Assembly (NCBI RefSeq): GCF_016907335.1
Contig: NZ_JAFBBT010000001.1
Span: 3,348,001-3,412,000, forward strand
Length of the DNA stretch: 64,000 bases
Reading direction: 5' to 3'
DNA from: Curtobacterium herbarum
Lineage (GTDB): Bacteria; Actinomycetota; Actinomycetes; Actinomycetales; Microbacteriaceae
The notes under the pieces were generated by a model. The model saw only the letters and a program-made list of their open reading frames with translations. It did no database searches and was not told the DNA's origin. The position numbers and the translations under genes were made by a program. This document shows positions 1-8,951 of this stretch, one piece after another (the first letter of the stretch is position 1; the number at the start of each line of letters is the position of its first letter).

Positions 1-466
1 CGATCGCCCAGTCGTCGACCATGATGCTCAGCTCGCCGCGGCGGGAGGAGATCACCCGGCCGTGCACGAACACGTGGTCGCCGAGGTCGACGAACTCCTT
101 CCAGCGGGCCAGCGACTCGTCGCCGACCTCGGCCAGGGAGACCATCGCCTGGATGCGTGCGCCGTCGCCGGACTGCAGCGAGGCGAAGCAGAGCTTGCCG
201 GTGTTGCGCGAGAACACGATGCGGCCGGCGACGCCGACGACGTCCTGCGTCTCCTCGCCGGTCTCGAGGTGCGCGTACTGCGCGCGGACCGCGGGGATCG
301 TCGTGGTGATCGGGAGCTCGGCCGGGTAGGCCTCGATCCCGGACTCGAGCAGGCGCTCGCGCTTGTCCAGCCGGACCTGACGCTGCTCGCTGGTCTCCTG
401 CTCGGCCAGTGCGGCGGCGTCGGCGACCGCGGTCTCGGTGGTGGCGGGGGCGGTCTCGTCGGTCAT
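1..466 (-). CDS. lysS: lysyl-tRNA synthetase, N-terminal part (cut by window edge)
   Basis: Class II lysyl-tRNA synthetase, which charges tRNA-Lys with lysine in the cytoplasm. Only the first 155 residues lie in the window; the catalytic core is beyond the left edge. After an acidic, alanine-rich leader of about 30 residues comes the anticodon-binding OB-fold, recognisable from the stretch around GRIVFSRNTGKLCFASLQ and the following GARIQAM strand. The ATG start gives MTDETAP, a typical flexible leader. The gene follows the DUF2520 gene in the same direction after about 220 bases without a gene; in many relatives panC and sometimes panD lie in this interval, but nothing of them is visible here. 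Confidence 0.9.
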   Translation of the reverse strand, partial: MTDETAPATTETAVADAAALAEQETSEQRQVRLDKRERLLESGIEAYPAELPITTTIPAVRAQYAHLETGEETQDVVGVAGRIVFSRNTGKLCFASLQSGDGARIQAMVSLAEVGDESLARWKEFVDLGDHVFVHGRVISSRRGELSIMVDDWAI

Positions 467-685
467 GCGGGTGCGGCTCCGGAGGTCGTGGGGGATCGCG
501 TCGATGCTACCGGTCCGGCCCCGCCCGCCGCCTCCCGCCCACGAGCGGTCACAGAACGTCGGTCCAGCCCGTCCAGAGCGACAGATGGTGACCACTCGGC
601 GGACGTGAGCGGGGAGTCGTGACCGGTCGGGCTCGTGGCCGTCGGTGGTGACCACGGACCGGGCGCCGCAGCCCGGCTCCCCGGG

Positions 686-1378
686 TCAGATCGCGGACTG
701 GCCGTCGGCCGCCGTCAGCGCGTTGTCGACCGCCGAGCGGACGAGCGCCCCGAGCACCCGCCCGGGGTGCTCGACACCGATGCCGGACAGTGTGCCGGCG
801 GACTGGTCGACGATCGCGGTCGAGAAGCTCACGGCCGCCCGGACCGCGTCGGCGTAGGCGGGTCGGTCCTGCTCGGCGACGACGAACGGCTCGGCGCCCA
901 TCTCGACGACCAAGGCCTGGGCGATCGGCAGCACCGGCCCGGGCGCGGTGACGGCGCAGTACGCCTCCCGCAGCCGCGACAGGTCGATGCTCGTGCCGGT
1001 GAACGCCATCGCCGGGTGGATCGCGAGCGGGATCGCCCCGGCACGCATCGCCGGAGCCAGGACGTCGACCCCGTGGTCCGGGCTGGTGTGCACGACGAGC
1101 TGCCCCGGCTGCCAGATCCCCGCGTCCGACAGCCCCTGCACGAGCGACGGCAGCTGGTCGTCCGGCACGGCCAGGAGCACGAGTTCGCTCCGCTCGACGA
1201 GCTCCGGCGTGCCGAGGACCGGCGCACCCGGCAGCATCGCCTCGGCACGGTCGCGACCGGCGTCGGAGACGGCGGTGATCCCGACGACGGCGTGCTCGGC
1301 GTTCGCGAGCGCGGCGCCCAGGACGGGGCCGACCCGTCCGGCGCCGATGATCCCGACGCCGAGTCGTCCGGCCCTCAC
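686..1378 (-). CDS. Rossmann-like / DUF2520 domain protein
   Basis: A 230-residue NAD(P)-binding protein of the Rossmann-like plus DUF2520 type, related in fold to pyrroline-5-carboxylate reductase and ketopantoate reductase; the reaction is not known to me. The glycine-rich dinucleotide motif GIIGAGRVG lies at the N-terminus and a C-terminal helical DUF2520 half contains HPAMAFTG. The GTG start overlaps the stop of the upstream PH-protein gene in a GTGA junction, which indicates translational coupling and decides the start. In relatives this family commonly sits beside panC and lysS, so a role near pantothenate or cofactor metabolism is often suspected. Here lysS follows but panC does not. 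Confidence 0.82.
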   Translation of the reverse strand: MRAGRLGVGIIGAGRVGPVLGAALANAEHAVVGITAVSDAGRDRAEAMLPGAPVLGTPELVERSELVLLAVPDDQLPSLVQGLSDAGIWQPGQLVVHTSPDHGVDVLAPAMRAGAIPLAIHPAMAFTGTSIDLSRLREAYCAVTAPGPVLPIAQALVVEMGAEPFVVAEQDRPAYADAVRAAVSFSTAIVDQSAGTLSGIGVEHPGRVLGALVRSAVDNALTAADGQSAI

Positions 1379-3171
1379 CGCACGGCTCCCGGTCCGGGGA
1401 CACCGGTCCAGACGGGAGGCCCGTCCTGCGTCAGCCACGCCGGTGCGCCGGGTGCAGCACCGGTCCACTGCCCGGGCCACGGCCCGGCTGCCGGCCCGGC
1501 TGCCGGCGCGGGCGCCTGCGCGTGGCGACCCGGCGTACCGGCGGTGGGTCGGGCCTCCTGGCCGTCACGCCAGCGGTGCGACGTGTCCCGCGCGGCGGCC
1601 TCGACGGCCCGCTCGGTGGTGCCGGACCAGAGCCGCTGCGCGTCCCCGGCGTCGAGCGCGCCGACGCGGGCGGAGACCGGACCGCTGACGGTGTGCACGT
1701 GGACCGAGGCCAGGCGGAGCGCCCGCTCCAGCGGCCCCTGGGTGACCTTGACGCTCTGCACGCGCGGCAGCGGCACGACGACGAGCGAGCGCCAGACGGC
1801 ACCGAGTCGGAGCAGCACGGCGCCGGGCACGAAGCGGTAGCCGTTGCGGGAGGCCGACAGCGGGCGCAGCCAGCGGCCCCGTCGGGGCGAGTGCACGAAG
1901 CCGCCGCGGTCGCCGCTCGTGGTCAGGCTGTCGTCGACCACGCCGACGGCCTCGGCGGAGCCCTCGCGCATCCGGGCCAAGGACGCCGCCGGCCCGACGA
2001 CGGCGGAGCCGACGAGCTCGGGCAGGATGATCTCGAGGACCTGCCGGACCTCGGCCGCGGTGCCGACCGGCAGCACGATGGACGAGACCTGCTGGTTCCG
2101 GGACGCACCGTTGCCGGCGTTCGTCGCCCGGTTGATGCGGATGTCCCACCAGCCGAACGGACGCCAGAGCAGCGGCTGCGCGACGCTCACGGCGTGGATG
2201 CGGCCGGGCGGCAGCGTCTCGTTCGACGTCGAGAACAGGCCGAAGCCGATCCGGATGCCGTCGCGGGTGTCGGCGATCGTGTACCGGAGCGACTTCGAGA
2301 ACTTGCGGACGTAGTAGCCGCCGGCGCCGATGACGGCCGGGAACAGCGAGACGAGCAGGAAGTACTGGCCGGTCAGGCTGATGCTGACGACGATCGCGAC
2401 GACGAGCAGCAGGATCACGACGGTCGTGCCGGAGAGCAGCATCGACCCGATCAGCCGGCCCGGGTGGACACGGACGACCCGAGTGGCGTGCACGGCCTCG
2501 GGGTCGAGCTCGGGTGCCAGGAACTCGTCGACCCGGCCCTGCAGGACCCCGCCGCTCGCACCGGCGTACCGGGGGCGGTCGGTCTCCTTCGCGCCCGAGG
2601 CGAGCACCAGGATGCGCTGCCGCAGGTCGTCCGCGGCCTTCGCACCGAGGTAGGCGAGCTGCACGTTGGCGTCGTTGCCGGCCTGCGCGACCTCGAGCTT
2701 GGCGGTGCCGAACAGCCGCGGGATCAGCGGCCGCGAGATGTTGATGCCCTGGATGCGGTCGAGCCGGGCCTTGCGGTGCGTGCGGAAGACGACGCCCGAA
2801 CGGACCTCGACGATCTCGCCCGTGACGCGGAACTCGTGCATCCGCCAGGACAGGTAGAACAGGCCGATCAGCACCAGGAGCAGCACCGTGATGCCGAGCA
2901 GCACCCAGCCGACGACGCCGTGCTCGTACACGTAGCGGACCGGGTCGCCCTCTTCCTGCGGACCGCCCTCGCCCGGGATGAACACCTCGACGATCTGGTC
3001 GCGGAGGTTGTTGATGACGTAGCCCAGGATCACCACGAGGAAGATGCCGCCCTTGAGCAGCGGCGTCAGCGGGTGCAGCCGGTGCCACTCGCCGTCGGTC
3101 AGGGGCGCGGCCGCGGCGGCGTCGCCCTTCCGCGGCGGTGCGGGCATCGAGGCGTCCGGTCGGAACGACAC
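1375..3171 (-). CDS. large membrane-anchored bacterial PH (bPH2, YdbT-type) protein
   Basis: A 598-residue protein of the YdbT type: several bacterial pleckstrin-homology (bPH2) domains alternating with membrane helices. Hydrophobic segments are visible near residues 38-55, 85-110 and 240-290; bPH2 blocks follow each of them, with the repeated signature of arginines and 'RIQGINI' / 'RIHAVSV' / 'RVQSVKV' strands, giving three copies. The C-terminal 60 residues are Pro/Ala/Gly-rich. The small PH gene upstream (8 bases away) is its usual partner (YdbS-like). In other bacteria such pairs have been linked to membrane-associated or stress functions, but a specific role is not established. The stop overlaps the start of the DUF2520 gene. 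Confidence 0.85.
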   Translation of the reverse strand: MSFRPDASMPAPPRKGDAAAAAPLTDGEWHRLHPLTPLLKGGIFLVVILGYVINNLRDQIVEVFIPGEGGPQEEGDPVRYVYEHGVVGWVLLGITVLLLVLIGLFYLSWRMHEFRVTGEIVEVRSGVVFRTHRKARLDRIQGINISRPLIPRLFGTAKLEVAQAGNDANVQLAYLGAKAADDLRQRILVLASGAKETDRPRYAGASGGVLQGRVDEFLAPELDPEAVHATRVVRVHPGRLIGSMLLSGTTVVILLLVVAIVVSISLTGQYFLLVSLFPAVIGAGGYYVRKFSKSLRYTIADTRDGIRIGFGLFSTSNETLPPGRIHAVSVAQPLLWRPFGWWDIRINRATNAGNGASRNQQVSSIVLPVGTAAEVRQVLEIILPELVGSAVVGPAASLARMREGSAEAVGVVDDSLTTSGDRGGFVHSPRRGRWLRPLSASRNGYRFVPGAVLLRLGAVWRSLVVVPLPRVQSVKVTQGPLERALRLASVHVHTVSGPVSARVGALDAGDAQRLWSGTTERAVEAAARDTSHRWRDGQEARPTAGTPGRHAQAPAPAAGPAAGPWPGQWTGAAPGAPAWLTQDGPPVWTGVPGPGAVR

Positions 3172-3178
3172 GTGCGGC

Positions 3179-3757
3179 CTACAGTCCGGCGCGACGGGAC
3201 TCGGCGAGCTCGACGAGTCGGTCGCGCAGCTCGTCGGCCGTGCTGGCGGGGATGCCGGGGATGCGGATGTTCGAGGAGGCGGCCGCGGTCACGAACTTCA
3301 GCTCGCTCATGCCGAGCACCCGGTCGAGCGGGCCCCGGTTCACGTCGACGAGCTGCAGGCGGCCGTACGGCACGGCGGTGAAGCGCTGCCACATCAGTCC
3401 GCGGCGGAGCACCAGGTCGTCGTCGCGGAGCGCGTACCCGATCGACCGGATCCGGCGCGGGGTGAGCGCTGCCGTGGTGATCGTGATGGCGGCGACGACC
3501 GCGGCGATGACGAACCAGACGAGCCCTGCCGTGCCGCCCGTTCCCCCGCTCGCGACACCGATGAGCACCAGGCCCGCGGTGACGACGCCGCCGATGACGA
3601 TCGTCGCGATCAGGTCGGTCCAGACGAGCTTCGCCGAGACCCGCGTCCACGTGACGCCGTGCAGGCCGAGACCCGGCTCGTCGAGCCGGCGGCCGGCGGG
3701 TCCGCCGTCGGCGGGCGTGCTGTCGATCCGGCCGGGTTCGTCCAGTTGGGGCGGCAT
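3179..3757 (-). CDS. PH domain-containing membrane protein (YdbS-like)
   Basis: A 192-residue membrane protein with one bPH2 domain. A hydrophobic hairpin near residues 45-95 holds two helices (around LIATIVIGGVVTAGLVLIG and the following Val/Ala-rich helix); the PH fold follows with the family pattern 'YALRDDDLVLRRGL', 'TAVPYGRLQLVDV' and 'GPLDRVLGM'. It is the short member of the YdbS/YdbT pair, followed after 8 bases by the large member, so the two are almost certainly co-translated. The N-terminal 40 residues are polar and probably cytoplasmic. The biochemical function is unknown. Confidence 0.85.
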   Translation of the reverse strand: MPPQLDEPGRIDSTPADGGPAGRRLDEPGLGLHGVTWTRVSAKLVWTDLIATIVIGGVVTAGLVLIGVASGGTGGTAGLVWFVIAAVVAAITITTAALTPRRIRSIGYALRDDDLVLRRGLMWQRFTAVPYGRLQLVDVNRGPLDRVLGMSELKFVTAAASSNIRIPGIPASTADELRDRLVELAESRRAGL

Positions 3758-3766
3758 CGGGTCTCC

Positions 3767-3802
3767 TGGTCTGCGCTGCTCGGTTGGTCTGCGCTGCTCG
3801 GT
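3767..3802. repeat. perfect 18-bp tandem duplication
   Basis: The unit TGGTCTGCGCTGCTCGGT occurs twice in a row with no change, in the short space between the DUF3180 gene and the small PH gene. It may vary in copy number between strains by slippage. No function is visible. Confidence 0.8.
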
Positions 3803-3824
3803 CCTCGTCGACCGACCGGGCCGG

Positions 3825-4304
3825 TCACGCCGTGGTGGTGCCCCGCCCGTCGTGGTCGTCCTCGTCCGGGGGCGGCGCGATGCACATCCGCTCGGCGACG
3901 AGGGCGCACACGGTCAGCACGATCCCGCCGCCGAACGCCACCGCGTTCGGCAGGGTCGAGCCTAGCGAAGGCAGGACGGACCGGGACAGCAGGTACACGA
4001 GCAGCCCGAGGGCGAACGCACCGAACAGCGCCCCGCAGATGCTCGACGCCTTCGCGAGGAACACCACCCGGGTCGCGTACATCGGGTCGACCCGGCGTCC
4101 GTCGTTCCGACCGCGGGTCTGCCGGCGGATCGGCGAGGCCATGAACAGCAGGGCGACGCCGATGAACACCAGCGTCAGACCAAGCGGCACCGACATCAAC
4201 AGGGTCGGGGACTGCCGGGCGGTCAGGGCGGTGTCGACGGCGAACCCGGCGACCGCGGCGACGACCGCGACGCCGATCAGGGTGGAGGCCCGGGTCGGCT
4301 TCAC
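3825..4304 (-). CDS. DUF3180 membrane protein
   Basis: A 159-residue integral membrane protein of the actinobacterial DUF3180 family, function unknown. Four hydrophobic segments are visible (residues about 8-25, 35-57, 85-110, 120-142), with a basic loop (RRQTRGRNDGRR) between the second and third and a charged cytoplasmic tail rich in Asp. The GTG start overlaps the folK stop in a GTGA junction, so it is the next gene of the folate operon. Its constant position after folK in actinobacteria is the best clue to its identity. Confidence 0.87.
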   Translation of the reverse strand: MKPTRASTLIGVAVVAAVAGFAVDTALTARQSPTLLMSVPLGLTLVFIGVALLFMASPIRRQTRGRNDGRRVDPMYATRVVFLAKASSICGALFGAFALGLLVYLLSRSVLPSLGSTLPNAVAFGGGIVLTVCALVAERMCIAPPPDEDDHDGRGTTTA

Positions 4305-4831
4305 GGGGTCGACTCCGGCTCGGCGGCCTCGAACAGTCGGGGTTCGTCGACCCGCTCCGTGTCGTCGCCCAACGCCTGGAGCAGGGTGGTGACGGACCCG
4401 TGGCCCGGCAGCACCGCCTCCGGGTCGGCGTCCGCCCAGGGCGCGAGCACGAACGCCCGCTCGTGGGCCCGCGGGTGCGGGACGGTCAGCGTCGCGGTGT
4501 CGATGCGGCGGTCGTCGACGGCGATCACGTCGAGGTCGAGCGTCCGGTCGCCCCAGCGGACCTCGCGGGTGCGACCGTGCTCGTCCTCGATGCCGTGCAG
4601 GGCGTCGAGCAGCTGCTGCGGCTCCAGGTCGGTCTCGACGACCACGACGCCGTTCCGGTAGCGCGGCTTCGTCGTGTCCAGGCCGTCCAGGGTCAGGGCG
4701 ACGGACTCGACCTCGCGGCTCGACGCCACCGGCCGGACCCCGGGCAGCGCGGCGACGGCGGCCGCAGCGGCGCGGAGGGTGCTCCCCCGGTCACCGAGGT
4801 TCGCGCCGAGGGCGATGACGGCGCGCGTCAC
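4301..4831 (-). CDS. folK: 2-amino-4-hydroxy-6-hydroxymethyldihydropteridine pyrophosphokinase
   Basis: HPPK transfers pyrophosphate from ATP to 6-hydroxymethyl-dihydropterin, the step before dihydropteroate synthase in folate synthesis. The 176-residue protein has the usual motifs: ALGANLGDR at the N-terminus, the metal- and ATP-binding WGDRTLDLDVIAVDDR, and VPHPRAHERAFVLAPW. The GTG start overlaps the folB stop (GTGA) and the folK stop overlaps the DUF3180 start, so translation is coupled through the cluster. Length is normal for the family. No anomaly seen. Confidence 0.95.
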   Translation of the reverse strand: MTRAVIALGANLGDRGSTLRAAAAAVAALPGVRPVASSREVESVALTLDGLDTTKPRYRNGVVVVETDLEPQQLLDALHGIEDEHGRTREVRWGDRTLDLDVIAVDDRRIDTATLTVPHPRAHERAFVLAPWADADPEAVLPGHGSVTTLLQALGDDTERVDEPRLFEAAEPESTP

Positions 4832-5256
4832 TCTTCTTCCTCGAGCGGACCGCTCTCGTCGGGTGCGTCGTCGGCCACCTGGTCGTCGGGGTGCACCGGG
4901 GACTCGCGTCGGATGGTGATCGACACGTCGGTGAACGGCACCGTGATCGGCGCCTGCGGCTTGTGCACCGTGACCTCGGTCGCCAGCGCGGCCCGGTGCG
5001 TCAGGACGGCGGCGGCGATCCGCTCGGCCAGGGTCTCGATGAGGTCCACCGGGTCGCGTTCGATCTCGGCGACGACCTGCTCGGCGAGCACCCCGTAGTG
5101 CACGGTCTCGGCCAGGTCGTCCGAGTCGGAGGCGGCGGTCGCGTCGACCTCGACGGCCACGTCGACGACGAAGTCCTGTCCGTCGGCGCGTTCGTGGTCG
5201 AAGACCCCGTGGTGGCCGCGTGCGCGGACTCCGACGAGGCGGATGGTGTCCCTCAT
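4828..5256 (-). CDS. folB: dihydroneopterin aldolase
   Basis: Dihydroneopterin aldolase converts dihydroneopterin to 6-hydroxymethyl-dihydropterin and glycolaldehyde. The 142-residue protein begins DTIRLVGVRARGHHGVFDHER, contains the conserved YG..AEQV segment and the C-terminal VHKPQAPI motif with its catalytic lysine, then a 30-residue acidic tail that is longer than usual. The ATG overlaps the folP stop (ATGA), which fixes the start. It lies between folP and folK in a contiguous folate operon. Confidence 0.95.
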   Translation of the reverse strand: MRDTIRLVGVRARGHHGVFDHERADGQDFVVDVAVEVDATAASDSDDLAETVHYGVLAEQVVAEIERDPVDLIETLAERIAAAVLTHRAALATEVTVHKPQAPITVPFTDVSITIRRESPVHPDDQVADDAPDESGPLEEEE

Positions 5257-6215
5257 GATCGAGCTGCCCTCCAGGCGTCCCAGACGTCGAGTACGGCGCG
5301 GGTCGGCGCCGGGTCGTGCACGCGGACGCCCCATGCGCCGCGTTCGGCCGCGAGCAGGCTGATCGCCGCCGTGGCCAGGTCTCGTTCGACCGGGGGTGCC
5401 CCGGCCGTGCTGCCCACGCCGTCCAGGAACCGCTTCCGCGAGGCGGCGACCAGGACGGGCAGGCCGATCGAGGCGAAGCGTTCGTAGCCCGCCAGGATCT
5501 CCCAGTTCTGCTGTCCCCGCTTGGCGAAGCCCAGGCCCGGGTCGATGACGACCTGCTCCTGCCGCACCCCGAGGACGATGAGCTCCGCGACCCGGAGTTC
5601 GACCTCGCGCCGGACCTCGTCGACCGCGTGGGTGTACTCGGCGTTGCGGTACATCCGGTCGCTGTGGCCGCGCCAGTGCATGACGACGAAGCCCACACCG
5701 GTCTCGGCGACGACGCGCGACATGTCCGGGTCGACGAGCCCACCCGAGACGTCGTTGACGATCACGGCGCCGAGGTCGACCGCACGTTCCGCGGTGCTGG
5801 CGTTCATCGTGTCGACGCTCACCGCGATCCCCTCGGACGCCAGCTGCTGCACGACCGGCAGGACCCGCTGCTGCTCGACGTCCACGGGGACGCGCTCGGC
5901 GCCGGGCCGGGTGGACTCCCCGCCGACGTCGACCAGGTCGGCACCGGCCGCGACGAGGTGCCGGGCGTGCGCGAGCGCCGCGTCGACGGCCAGGTGCAGG
6001 CCGCCGTCGCTGAACGAGTCCGGTGTGACGTTGAGGATCCCCATCACGCGGGTGCCCTCGGGGGTGGAGCGACCGCGGCGACGGCCGGTCACGACCTCCG
6101 GCACCGGTGCGGGTGCTCGGACGTCGATCGCGACCGTCGCCGGCGCTGCTGCTGCTTCGCGGGCCCGGCTCACCTCGGCGAGCCGACGCGACCGTCTCGT
6201 CGGCAGGTCGGTCAT
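5253..6215 (-). CDS. folP: dihydropteroate synthase
   Basis: Condenses 6-hydroxymethyl-dihydropterin diphosphate with p-aminobenzoate to give dihydropteroate; the target of sulfonamides. The TIM barrel shows all landmark motifs: NVTPDSFSDGG, GGESTRPGA, the SVDT loop, NDVSGG, DPGLGFAKR and ASRKRFL. At 320 residues it is about 40-50 longer than typical because of an Arg/Ala-rich N-terminal extension before RVMGILNVTP. ATG is used as start; a later start would remove the extension and cannot be excluded. ftsH ends only 6 bases upstream, and folE, which often sits between them in relatives, is absent. Confidence 0.95.
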   Translation of the reverse strand: MTDLPTRRSRRLAEVSRAREAAAAPATVAIDVRAPAPVPEVVTGRRRGRSTPEGTRVMGILNVTPDSFSDGGLHLAVDAALAHARHLVAAGADLVDVGGESTRPGAERVPVDVEQQRVLPVVQQLASEGIAVSVDTMNASTAERAVDLGAVIVNDVSGGLVDPDMSRVVAETGVGFVVMHWRGHSDRMYRNAEYTHAVDEVRREVELRVAELIVLGVRQEQVVIDPGLGFAKRGQQNWEILAGYERFASIGLPVLVAASRKRFLDGVGSTAGAPPVERDLATAAISLLAAERGAWGVRVHDPAPTRAVLDVWDAWRAARS

Positions 6216-6221
6216 GCCGGC

Positions 6222-8210
6222 CTACGCGGGGGCGATACCGGGGTTGCCGAACGGGCGGTGACGACGCGGCTTGGAGGCGTCGATCCCGACCGGCTCCTCG
6301 GCGATGGCGGCGGCCTTGCCCGGCACCTCGATCGCCGGCAGGTCGCTCACCGGACGCTTGTCGCTCGAGAGCCACTGCGGGCGCTCGGGCAGCTTCCGGA
6401 CGTCCTTGAAGATCTCCACGAGCTCCGGGGCGTCGAGCGTCTCCTTCTCGAGGAGCTCGCCGGCCAGGCGGTCGAGGATGTCGCGGTTGGCGTTGAGGAC
6501 CTGGTAGGCCTCGTCGTGCGCGGCCTCGAGCAGTGCACGGGTCTCGGCGTCGACGGTCTCGGCGATGTTCTCCGAGTAGTCGCGACCGGTGCCGCCGCTC
6601 ATGTCGCGGCCGACGAACGGCTCGCTCGACCCGGAGCCGAGCTTGACGGACCCGACGGCCTGGCTCATGCCGTACTCGGTGACCATCTTGCGGGCGGTGG
6701 CGGTGGCCTTCTCGATGTCGTTCGACGCTCCCGTGGTCGGGTCGTGGAACACGATCTCCTCGGCGACACGGCCACCCATGGCGTACGCCAGCTGGTCGAG
6801 CAGTTCGTTGCGCGTGACGGAGTACTTGTCCTCGAGCGGCAGCACCATCGTGTACCCGAGGGCACGGCCACGCGGCAGGATCGTGATCTTCGTCACCGGG
6901 TCGGTGTGGCGCATCGCGGCGGCCGCCAGGGCGTGACCACCCTCGTGGTACGCGGTGATGAGGCGTTCCTGGTCGGACATGATCCGGGTCCGACGCTGCG
7001 GGCCGGCCATCACGCGGTCGACGGCCTCGTCCAGGGCGCGGTTGTCGATGAGCTGCGCGTTCGACCGGGCGGTCAGCAGCGCGGCCTCGTTCAGGACGTT
7101 GGCCAGGTCGGCGCCGGTGAAGCCCGGCGTCTTGCGGGCCAGGAGCTCGAGGTCGACGCTCGCGGCGAGCGGCTTGCCCTTCGCGTGCACCTCGAGGATC
7201 TGCTTGCGACCCTGCAGGCCCGGCGCGTCGACGCCGATCTGCCGGTCGAAGCGGCCCGGGCGGAGCAGCGCGGGGTCGAGCACGTCGGGACGGTTCGTCG
7301 CGGCGATCAGGATGACGTTCGTCTTGCCGTCGAAGCCGTCCATCTCGACGAGGAGCTGGTTCAGCGTCTGCTCGCGCTCGTCGTTGCCGCCGCCGATACC
7401 GGCACCGCGGTGACGACCCACGGCGTCGATCTCGTCGATGAAGACGATGGCGGGCGAGTTCTGCTTCGCCTGGTCGAAGAGGTCGCGGACACGGCTGGCA
7501 CCGACACCGACGAACATCTCGACGAAGTCCGAACCGGAGATCGAGTAGAACGGCACGCCGGCTTCACCCGCGACAGCGCGGGCGAGCAGGGTCTTGCCGG
7601 TTCCGGGAGGGCCGTACAGGAGCACGCCCTTCGGGATCCGGGCACCGACGGCCTGGAACTTCGCGGGCTCCTTGAGGAACTCCTTGATCTCGTGCAGTTC
7701 CTCGATGGCCTCGTCCGCACCGGCGACGTCGGCGAAGGAGACCTGCGGGTTCTCCTTGTTGTTCATCTTGGCCTTGGACTTGCCGAACTGCATGACCTTC
7801 GAGCCGCCGCCCTGGGCGCTCGAGAGCAGGAACCAGAACAGGGCGCCGATGAGCAGGAACGGCAGCAGCGTCAGCAGGAGCGACACGAGGACGTTCGACT
7901 GCTGGACGTGGTCGTTGTAGCCCTTGGGCAGGTCGGCCTGCGAGACCGCCTCGACGACCTCGGTGCCACGGGGGGTCGAGTAGTAGAACTGCTCGGTCCC
8001 GCCGTCGTTGCGGAGGGTCAGGTCGACGCGCTGCTCGGTGGAGTTGACGACGGCCGATGAGACCTTGCCGTCCGAGAGCTGCTCGAGACCCTTCTGGGTG
8101 GAGATCTCCTGGGTACCGGACTGGGCGATGAACGTCCATCCGATGAAGATCCCCACGACTGCGAGCAGTATCCAGATGTACGGCCCGCGGAGGATGCGCT
8201 TGAAGTCCAT
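6222..8210 (-). CDS. ftsH: ATP-dependent zinc metalloprotease FtsH
   Basis: Membrane-anchored AAA+ protease that unfolds and degrades membrane and regulatory proteins. The 662 residues contain an N-terminal helix (11-29), a periplasm-facing domain, a second helix (107-130), the AAA module with Walker A GPPGTGKT (200-207), Walker B IVFIDEID, the second region of homology ([19 protein letters not shown]), and the zinc motif HEGGH (422-426). The motif is the HEXXH consensus with Gly where many FtsH proteins have Ala. The [13 protein letters not shown] is chosen because it directly precedes the first membrane helix. The C-terminus is about 35 residues of low complexity. Confidence 0.97.
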   Translation of the reverse strand: MDFKRILRGPYIWILLAVVGIFIGWTFIAQSGTQEISTQKGLEQLSDGKVSSAVVNSTEQRVDLTLRNDGGTEQFYYSTPRGTEVVEAVSQADLPKGYNDHVQQSNVLVSLLLTLLPFLLIGALFWFLLSSAQGGGSKVMQFGKSKAKMNNKENPQVSFADVAGADEAIEELHEIKEFLKEPAKFQAVGARIPKGVLLYGPPGTGKTLLARAVAGEAGVPFYSISGSDFVEMFVGVGASRVRDLFDQAKQNSPAIVFIDEIDAVGRHRGAGIGGGNDEREQTLNQLLVEMDGFDGKTNVILIAATNRPDVLDPALLRPGRFDRQIGVDAPGLQGRKQILEVHAKGKPLAASVDLELLARKTPGFTGADLANVLNEAALLTARSNAQLIDNRALDEAVDRVMAGPQRRTRIMSDQERLITAYHEGGHALAAAAMRHTDPVTKITILPRGRALGYTMVLPLEDKYSVTRNELLDQLAYAMGGRVAEEIVFHDPTTGASNDIEKATATARKMVTEYGMSQAVGSVKLGSGSSEPFVGRDMSGGTGRDYSENIAETVDAETRALLEAAHDEAYQVLNANRDILDRLAGELLEKETLDAPELVEIFKDVRKLPERPQWLSSDKRPVSDLPAIEVPGKAAAIAEEPVGIDASKPRRHRPFGNPGIAPA

Positions 8211-8390
8211 GTGATCCGGGCCCGACGGCCCGACACCTTTCTGCTGCCTGAAGTGCGTGCCGCTCAGCATACGGCCGTGACTCTGTGGCGAGAATGGGTG
8301 TCCTCTGCGGGCGAACTCCACAGATCACGAGCAACGCCCGGTGGACGACGCCCCTCGCCGTCGGTCAGGGCCGACGCCGGCCCCGACGGG

Positions 8391-8942
8391 TCAGGAGTAG
8401 ACGTGCGGCGCGAGGACACCGATGCCGCGCAGGTTGCGGTAGCGCTCGTCGTAGTCCAGGCCGAACCCGACGACGAACGCGTCCGGGATCTCGAAGCCGG
8501 CGTACTTGACGTCGACCTCCACCTTGGCGGCCTCGGGCTTGCGCAGCAGGGCGACGATCTCGACGCTCGCGGCCCCGCGGGACTGCAGGTTCTGCTTGAG
8601 CCAGGACAGCGTCAGCCCGGAGTCGATGATGTCCTCGACGATGATGACGTCGCGGTCGTGCAGGTCGGTGTCGAGGTCCTTCAGGATCCGCACCACGCCG
8701 GACGACTTCGTGCCGGAGCCGTAGGACGACACCGCCATCCAGTCCATCCGCGCCTGTATCTTCAGGTGCCGGGAGAAGTCGGCCATCACCATGACCGCGC
8801 CCTTCAGCACGCCGACCAGGAGCGGGTCCCGCCCGACGTAGTCCCGGTCCACCGCCGCGGCGAGTTCGGCGATCTTGTCGTCGATCTGCTCGGGGGTGAA
8901 GAGCACTTCGGAGAGGTCGGCCTGCACGTCGGAGAGTTCCAC
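8391..8942 (-). CDS. hpt: hypoxanthine phosphoribosyltransferase
   Basis: Purine salvage enzyme converting hypoxanthine or guanine plus PRPP to IMP or GMP. The 183-residue protein carries the PRPP-binding loop VIIVEDIIDSGLTL near residue 100, the LLVGVLKGAVMVMADF core strand and the flexible-loop SYGSGT. The start is GTG. It lies between tilS (8 bases upstream) and ftsH in the order conserved across many Gram-positive bacteria. About 180 bases separate it from ftsH, room for an ftsH promoter. Confidence 0.95.
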   Translation of the reverse strand: MELSDVQADLSEVLFTPEQIDDKIAELAAAVDRDYVGRDPLLVGVLKGAVMVMADFSRHLKIQARMDWMAVSSYGSGTKSSGVVRILKDLDTDLHDRDVIIVEDIIDSGLTLSWLKQNLQSRGAASVEIVALLRKPEAAKVEVDVKYAGFEIPDAFVVGFGLDYDERYRNLRGIGVLAPHVYS

Positions 8943-8951
8943 CGCTCCAGC

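Noticed and set aside
3758..3824. Small gene across the 18-bp duplication before the PH gene
   Set aside because: Too short, no start/ribosome site and no protein pattern; best read as a tandem duplication.
5316..8060. 914-codon open frame on the plus strand across folP and ftsH
   Set aside because: Antisense shadow of two well-identified genes; composition is Asp/Val/Leu/Gly repeats with no domain.
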